The notes below the pieces were generated by a model that worked only from the letters and a program-made list of their open reading frames with translations, was not told where the DNA came from and searched no databases. A DNA stretch of 64,000 bases, taken from the NCBI GenBank assembly GCA_032718865.1, contig JALUTQ010000005.1, forward strand, positions 1,860,001 through 1,924,000, written 5' to 3'. This document shows positions 58,028 through 64,000 of the stretch, in pieces. Both the position numbers and the translations under genes were made by a program. This DNA comes from Tilletia caries (lineage: Eukaryota > Basidiomycota > Exobasidiomycetes > Tilletiales > Tilletiaceae). Numbering within the stretch: the stretch's first letter is position 1; each line of letters starts with the position of its first letter.

Positions 58028-58830
58028 TAAGATTAGGCGCGGAGTAAGCCCCGGAGTAGGTTTCCAGGAGTTCCCCGACTAGTCGGGTACTCCGGGGGAG
58101 TACGGAGTACGGACTGCATTTTTTAGGATTTACTCCCGTTGATTGAATTCTGCAGGAGTACGGAGCGCAAGGCTGTCATGTCCCCGGAGTACGGAGCGCG
58201 ATAAGGACTGGAGTGAACTTTTTGACGGAGTGCGGAGTGACGAGCTCCATATCAGACGGAGTGCGGAGTTTCGGACCGAAACTCCGGGGAGGTTCGGGGC
58301 ATTCTGATGTTCAAAAATGAGTCGCAACTTTGGAAAATTCTAGTTAGAATCCAGCGTATTTTGCTTTGTTTTTCAAAAATGTACCAAAATCGCTTGTCAG
58401 ATCTCTCATTTGCCGCTCAATTTCTTTGATTGTGAGCTTTATCACGGCCAACGACTATCTTCTCGGACAAAAACGAGCATAAACATGGATGGAAGAGCGT
58501 CAAATAATGCAAGGATCCGCATTGATCAAGTTTTGTAGAACCTCTGCGAACTTTCCCCGGAGTGCGGAGTTTCGGGGGAGTAGTCGAGCTCGGTCACCCC
58601 GGAGTACGGAGTGGACTTTGAAGTTTTATTAAAATTTGGCCGGAGTACGGAGCTGGCGCAATACGGCGGTGAGGTTTTGAGCGGAGCGCGGAGACCGGAG
58701 TAGAGTTTGAGTGACTGCCCGAAAATGCGCGGAGTACGGAGTGCGAAAAAAGTCTCAAAATCAGCCGGAGCCAGCCGGAGTAGGGGCTCCGGAGTACGGA
58801 GCACTCCGGGCTCCTCCGCGCCCATTCTTA
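58028..58830. mobile_element. Non-autonomous hAT-like element B, copy 3
   Basis: Ends TAAGATTAGGCGCGGAG and, inverted, TAAGAATGGGCGCGGAG. Opposite orientation to copy 1, with a matching centre (the copy 1 stretch at about 36110 is here inverted at about 58130). Flanks TAGGATGA and GTGTACAG differ, so the target duplication is lost or the copy is rearranged. Confidence 0.8.
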
Positions 58831-61008
58831 GTGTACAGGCCCTTAGTAACAAATTGTTGTGATAGAATTTGAGTGTAACTCAAACATTGAATAACATGAA
58901 CACTTGTCTTGAATACTCTGGTGCTGTGAAACCAGACCAGCGGTTGAATAACTTCAACATAATCTCATTTATTCACTGAGCACCAGTGTTTCGACATACT
59001 ACATCCTGTATCATGTCACAGTACACTGTTGCAGTACTACTTTTTGCTAAAACACACTGTATCCTGTCGGAAGGACTGGGAGAGTCTCCCAGGGCCTTTC
59101 GGATCGGTCAACGGATTGACGTCAAGAAATTCCTCCATCGACACCACGGGGTGTTGAGTGTTCACTTGGGCGGTTTCGAAAAAGGTAATGTATCCTGTTT
59201 GGATTCCCTGGCGGCATACTGCAGTATGTGAATGGAGTACGATGCCGTAAATACAGACCAAAAAGCCTTGAAGCCGATGCCGTGCCATCGAACGATGTGC
59301 AAACGTCTGATTAAAAATGACGCGAGAGAATAGATAGGATTACCTTTTACATAACAAAACGTAAAAAAATGCAACGAAGCGACCAAGTTGACCCTTTTTT
59401 TGGCTTATGGTCGGGTGATAGGAAACGGATCGGCTCTAAAAAAACAGTTGGTGTTGGGCGGGAAACGATCTAGATCAACTGATAGACATAGTTCAAAATG
59501 ATAGCGGCTTGAGGACTTTGCGGCCGTTATTTTTTCTGACTTTCAGACACGTTTTTAGCGGGGCTGTTTGAGGCAGACAAACAACATTCAGCGAGGGCTA
59601 ATATGAAGACGGCTCCGCAACACGGTGTTGCGAAGGCGTGTTTTGAGTTTTTGACTTCTCGATGACATGCACAGGGTCACATGGCCACGGTCAAGGAATG
59701 ATCCATGGCCCGTGAGCGCAGCAACTTCTCTTACTCATCTCCTCATCTTCGCACTCTTCCAGACCCGCCACAGCGACACCCGCAGCAGCCCAATGACAGA
59801 ATCCGTCGACTCACCAGACGCTGCCGTCGTCCGAGCGGCTATGGAAGCCGAGTTGTCCGCGTGGACGCGATCGCCCGCTTCAAGTTCGTTCGAGTGTTAA
59901 CGCTATACAAGGCCTGATCGCTCCTGCGCGAAATTCCAGATTACACGATATTAGCGCCCTTCTGCGCGAAATAAGCCAGTCTCGCCGCGAGGCCGCCACT
60001 CGTCGTTGTGTAACACGTGCGCAACCAGGCCTTTCCAAGCTCCCGCGGATGCTCCAGGCTGCCGGCTTGTACCGTTGTTTGATCACCGACAAGTGCGAGC
60101 TAAGTTCGTCTGCGTCGAGATCCCGAATCCTCGGTGGCTCATGCCTTCTAATTCATGATGCGTAGCTTAGAGCGGCCTCAATTCGTTATTTTGGGCCCAT
60201 CCTTGAAAAAGATGTTCTCCAAAAGAAGCCGAAAAAACAGCCACAAATCGCTATAAAAAGCCACCCAAGCGTGCTCAGTCTAAACCTTGGATCAACGACA
60301 GCTGTGTAATACTCCCACAACGCATATTAAGTGTCGGAGAAAAAAGGAGGAGTTAAAAAATCGTTAAACTCGTAAGGTTGTAAGGGTACATAAGGCGATT
60401 TCAAAGGAAATGAGGTCCGTACCGCAAAAATCTTTCGGCTGAACTGAATAACGCGTTCATTCGACTAACCATTTTCAGGGACCGCACTCCGCAGGCAACT
60501 GGCAAGTTCATTATCTATCATTGCACAATTGTGCACAATTTTGGTGTGCTCGGAAATCCTATCGGGGTCAGGGGAGCCCGCCCGCTGGGGTGGGGGGATA
60601 TTTCGTCCACAAAAGTCTCAAATGGAATACACAGTGCAGGATTGTGGAAGTCGTGTAGTACCAAGGGCTCCTCATCAGCGTTTGGGAGGGAGGTGCCCAC
60701 CTGCCTGCAAGCCTGCAAGCTGTATCACTGGCTTGCTCAGGATCCGCGCCTTCGATTGCGATCGATTCCATGTCACTGTCCTCGTTTTCGCTGCTCCGCG
60801 CTGCGCGGGATCAGCACATTACTTCCACCGCTTATAACCACTGACCTCTCGCTCGCTGACCAGGTTTTTTACCCTCATCTCCTCCTCAGATCTTCTTTTT
60901 TCTCTCTCTCAAACTTCTTCCGCAGACACGAATATCCTCATTCCTCCCAACTGCTTTATCTACCCTCAACGACATACTAAACATTAATCGGCTGTCGACG
61001 CTCGCCCA
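58831..61008. other. No confident gene
   Basis: Short frames only (for example 59667-59900 and 60531-60980), AT-richer than the left half of the window, no conserved product recognised. Confidence 0.35.
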
Positions 61009-61185
61009 TGCGGCCATCACGCAAAAAACAGAGCCAGTACGACAACCTCGGCGCCCGATTACTCAAGGATCGTCAAGAAACGGATGCTCGCCTCCGTGCG
61101 ATCATCGAGCACTTCGATCGGTGGCCCATGCCTTTTCTAACCAAACAGGGTGTCGCGACGGGTTCTTCTATTGACAAGATATGAG
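61009..61185 (+). CDS. Small ORF, 58 codons, unknown
   Basis: MRPSRKKQSQYDNLGARLLK with DRQETDARLRAIIEHFDRWP: a basic start and an amphipathic helix. Could be the first exon of the following frame (an acceptor-like CCAAAG precedes 61262). No family recognised. Confidence 0.3.
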
Positions 61186-61301
61186 TTTTGACAGAGTCCG
61201 AGCATACTTCAGCTGGAGCCTGGAACTAAATACACTTTCTTCTTGACACGCCCTTCCAAAGCGCTGTCGCGCCTGCAAAGCGCAAGGTTTCGCAACTGAG
61301 G

Positions 61302-61586
61302 ATGTCTGGGCCAGCTGAATCAGCCGTTTCCGTCGCCAAGTCGCCGCGCTTGCCCGACGAGGCGCCCTCTCACGCGAAGCGCAAGCTTTCGGAACTGACG
61401 ATGTCTGGGACAGCTGAATCAGCCAGGAACAGCGCGGCGACTGAGAGGTTCTGTGTCGAAATAAATTGGAGGAACGCCAGCTTGTCGTCCTCGTCCATTA
61501 ACAGCTTGCGTCGCCGCCGAGGGCCAGATGTTTTCGCGGCTACAGAAAGCAAGAGCGCGAAGTGTCCGGAGCGTGTTGAGCCTTGA
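61302..61586 (+). CDS. Small hypothetical frame with internal repeat
   Basis: Two copies of KRK(V/L)S(Q/E)L(R/T)MSG(P/T)AESA at about 61278-61328 and 61377-61430, then INWRNASLSSSSINSLRRRR. The DNA repeat (GCAAG.TTTCG.AACTGA.GATGTCTGG) is clear, but coding status is uncertain because opposite-strand frames overlap. Confidence 0.3.
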   Translation: MSGPAESAVSVAKSPRLPDEAPSHAKRKLSELTMSGTAESARNSAATERFCVEINWRNASLSSSSINSLRRRRGPDVFAATESKSAKCPERVEP

Positions 61587-62030
61587 GCGTACGAACCCCT
61601 CGACCTTGGGGAATTTGGCCCGGAGAGCCTTGGCGGTGTTCTGAGCCTGACCGAGCTACTTGTCCAGCTCCGCCAGCTACTTGTCCAGCTCGAGGACCTT
61701 CCTGTCGGGGGAGAAAGGCAGGTGAGTACAGTACCGTAGGAGGATAGTTCGATTGGTACTTACTTTGGATCCCCTTCCTCCGGATCTGCTCCTCCCTCAG
61801 AGCTTTTTTTAGTTCCGCCACGGTGTCGGCGACGCTTTGTGGCAGGTCACTATTGGTGCGCCTGACACGGTTCGCTTGGTCGGCGGAGGGCTGTTGCAGC
61901 GACAAGGGTGACTGGACATAGTGGTAGAGAGTTGAGATTGTGTGAGGGACTGGGTGGTGGGTGAAGAAAACGAAGAAGAGGAGGTGGGGAGACGGTGAGA
62001 AATTCCGCTTCTTATCAGCCTGTCCATCGA
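61440..62030 (-). pseudogene. Possible coiled-coil protein remnant
   Basis: The minus-strand exon SVADTVAELKKALREEQIRR is followed, after an intron (61763-61702), by a heptad-like stretch LELDK-stop-LAELDK-stop-LGQAQNTAKALRAKF with two TAG codons where Gln would fit. The splice as drawn enters a different open frame rather than this one, so either the site has drifted or the coil frame is a relic. Function unknown. Confidence 0.3.
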
Positions 62031-62048
62031 CTCGAATAATAAGGAACA

Positions 62049-62735
62049 TTAGTCCGGATCGAAAGACCACGAGGAGATGCTCTTCTCTTGGATCGCCAGA
62101 CTCTGACTCATGGTGATGTCGGTTGACTCGCTGGCGGGAGGATTGGCGGTTACCCACTCTTTGGCGCGTGCATATCCGCGTGCGGCGGCCTCTTTCACGC
62201 CCTCCAGCCAGCGTCCCTCGATACCGTCCAGCCCAGCAGAAGTCGAGCGGGCCCGACCGGTCGGAAAGGAGACGAAGAGGAGGAAGAAGAGCATGGAGGA
62301 GAGACGTGTGAGCAGGGACAGAAGAAGAGCCAAACTTCCGTTTGGTTCAGGCTGGATTCTGCCACCGCCATGGTCGATGCCGGGACCGATCCGACCTGCG
62401 CCATCGTCCTGACCACCTCCGGGAAGAGGCGAGGAAACAGGTCGTAAGATCACTTGCTCCTTCAGTCGAGCAGGTGTTAGGGCTGGATCTTGCTGCCGCT
62501 GCTGCAGCGTCGAGAGCGAGGGCTGGCTGGATATGCTGTGACGGTCTGCTGAGCAGGAGACGTGGTTCAGACAGTGCGCTGATGCGGAAGGCCGCTGGCG
62601 GACCGGGGAGCGATGGCAGGTGGAACGAGTGAGCTGTGTGTGGGAAAAGACAGAATAGGAAGAGAACGAGAGATGATAGTCGGCAGAAGAAGACGGGATA
62701 AAGAGATCAAAATGACGCAGATCATTCCACATCAA
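62049..62735 (-). CDS. Possible single-pass membrane protein
   Basis: An open frame of 228 codons with one strong hydrophobic helix (LSSMLFFLLFVSF region), then a charged helical tail (RWLEGVKEAAARGYARAKEW) ending SISSWSFDPD. The N-terminal half is low in coding quality, and the true start is probably internal or spliced. Confidence 0.3.
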   Translation of the reverse strand: MMWNDLRHFDLFIPSSSADYHLSFSSYSVFSHTQLTRSTCHRSPVRQRPSASAHCLNHVSCSADRHSISSQPSLSTLQQRQQDPALTPARLKEQVILRPVSSPLPGGGQDDGAGRIGPGIDHGGGRIQPEPNGSLALLLSLLTRLSSMLFFLLFVSFPTGRARSTSAGLDGIEGRWLEGVKEAAARGYARAKEWVTANPPASESTDITMSQSLAIQEKSISSWSFDPD

Positions 62736-63184
62736 CTGCCGAACTACTCACCTTGCTAGTTGGGGCGATACCTGGAGACCTTCTTCTGTAGAGAGAGAAG
62801 AGATTAGATCCGCGCAAGCGCAGAGAAGAGAGAAGAGAGAAGAGAAAGATCCGCGCAAGCGCAGAGAGAAAAACAAACGACAGATGGATGACCGACGAGG
62901 GGAGTGGACTTGGGACCGACGGGTGCGCTCGGATCTTCAGGGACTCGAGGGATCGTAGTAATGCAGCTCAACTTGGAGTTTGAATTGATGGCCGGACCAA
63001 GAGACTTTGGTTGAGAACGTGTGAAGATGGACGAGGATGCGGAAAGAAATACAGGGGAAAGAGAGAAAATAGCGACGTCGCCTGGACGAGAGACCTGAAA
63101 GGGAAAGAGACTGCTTTTTGGGTGTGGGAATGCGATACGACGAATGGAACGACTATTGGAGGGGTAAGAAAGACGGAAAGAAAA

Positions 63185-63867
63185 TCAGAGTGCGTCCGAG
63201 TGGTCGCTGGAGGCGTCCTCCTCGGAGGGATCGCGGAGACGTAATTCTCGCTGAAAGCTGAGCTCCAGCTCGTCCGAGCCTGCTTCAACGTCGTGGCCCA
63301 GGCGATCAGCGTTCGCAGGAGCGAGGTGGGCAACGTTGGGGGGATCTGGGGCTTGTACCGGCGCTGCATTCGCGGGAGTCGTTGGGGTCGTTGAGAGGAA
63401 GTGATAGAAAAAGGCGATGAGAATCGCGATGGCCGTGAGAAGCCGGAAGAGCGGCCACGAGAGCGAGGGCGCCTGGAGAGTCGAGCAGCTCTTGATGAGG
63501 CTGCAGGTGTCCTTGAGTAGCGGGACGGGCGAGTCGCATTTGTTCTCGTACTGCGCCTTTCCGCACATCTTGGAAATGTCCGAGCCCACTGTGATGAGAG
63601 AGATCAGGATGGTCAGCTTCAGGATCGGATGGGAACGAACAGGTGTCGTCACTCACACTTGTAAGCATTCCAGCACCAGCTGCTGAACTCGTGGCCTGCG
63701 ATGACGAGCGCCAGCGCCCAGGTGAACGTGGCCAGGATATGGGCGACGAGGCCGGGAGGCAGGTGCTCCTCGTGAGGCAGCTCTGGGACGTGTGGGTGCC
63801 CCTGACGCTCCAGATGCTTACACAAGGATCGGAAGCTCGAGTGCAGGTAGATATGATTGGTGATGCA
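63185..63867 (-). CDS. Multi-pass membrane protein, 5' end missing or replaced
   Basis: Two exons (63867-about 63660 and about 63593-63185) join as AYKLGSDISKMCGKAQ. Hydrophobic helices: GLVAHILATFTWALALVIAG and LFRLLTAIAILIAFFYHFL. Cys-containing loop (CGKAQYENKCDSPVPLLKDT), acidic tail ending EEDASSDHSDAL. Upstream, the sequence turns directly into the inverted LTR-like repeat, so the natural start is not visible. Family not recognised. Confidence 0.45.
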
Positions 63868-64000
63868 CCCTAAGATGGCAAGTCAAGAGGTATGGAGTTC
63901 GATGTCGAGAGCTAAGTACAGTGAGAAGTGTGATGCGAAGGTGACAGGGAGAGAGAGAGAGAAGGGTCTCGGCCGAGAGAAAGGAGAGGAAAGTGGAGAA
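63868..64000 (-). repeat. LTR-like terminal repeat, right copy (runs off the window)
   Basis: The reverse complement matches 57476-57606 closely, including CTCTCGGCCGAGACCCTT and TTCACTGTACTTAGC-like parts. Confidence 0.75.

Overview
This is a GC-rich fungal window. Genes carry many short GT-AG introns of about 50-110 nt, and the ribosomal, mitochondrial and peroxisomal proteins are fungal-like. The intron density, the Crypton recombinase and the LTR element types point to a basidiomycete. Ustilaginomycotina or a similar yeast-like lineage is possible, but that rank is inference only. Layout, left third (1-33 kb, gene-dense euchromatin): mitochondrial ribosomal protein bS16m (+); a VWA-domain protein with a 7-nt micro-exon (-); a mitochondrial K+/H+ exchange-related protein (+); a divergent histone H2A with a GC-AG intron (-); the GTPase GPN1/Npa3 (-); a peroxisomal 3-ketoacyl-CoA thiolase with an N-terminal PTS2 (-); an unidentified two-helix membrane protein (+); a secreted FAD-linked oxidoreductase (+); a disrupted Swt1-like PIN endoribonuclease gene (-) with a decayed partial copy 5 kb away beside the thiolase gene; a hypothetical acidic protein behind a CA microsatellite (+); phosphoinositide phospholipase C (-); a Ser/Thr-rich hypothetical protein (-); an unknown 3' gene segment (+); and the divergent pair RPL5 (-) / RPL15 (+). 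Layout, right half (33.6-64 kb, transposon-rich): a gag-only Copia-type LTR element (33641-42893, duplication AAATC) carries inside it a Gypsy-type LTR element (34641-41795, duplication CAAGG). The 5' LTR of the Gypsy element holds a hAT-like element (34907-36418, duplication TACCATAG), which holds a second hAT-like element (35431-36218, duplication AGTGGCGC). A Mutator-like element (42043-42727, duplication GAAGAAGCA) sits in the Copia tail. Further right are a second copy of the inner hAT-like family (44233-45092); a decayed Crypton tyrosine recombinase gene (about 47-50.9 kb) split by a 725-bp TIR element that contains a tRNA-like sequence; a second, broken Gypsy element (53782-57393); a third hAT-like copy (58028-58830); and two inverted LTR-like repeats (57394 onward, and 63868 to the window edge) that flank about 6.3 kb of weakly coding DNA. 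How the parts relate: the left side is ordinary housekeeping sequence. The right side is a nest in which the order of insertion can be read from intact target duplications. The two Gypsy LTRs look identical by eye, so the Gypsy and both hAT-like insertions inside it should be recent, although this Gypsy copy has lost reverse transcriptase and must have been moved in trans. Both Gypsy copies show a likely -1 frameshift signal at the gag stop. I could not run searches or alignments. Family names rest on motifs read by eye, and exon borders come from splice signals and frame continuity.
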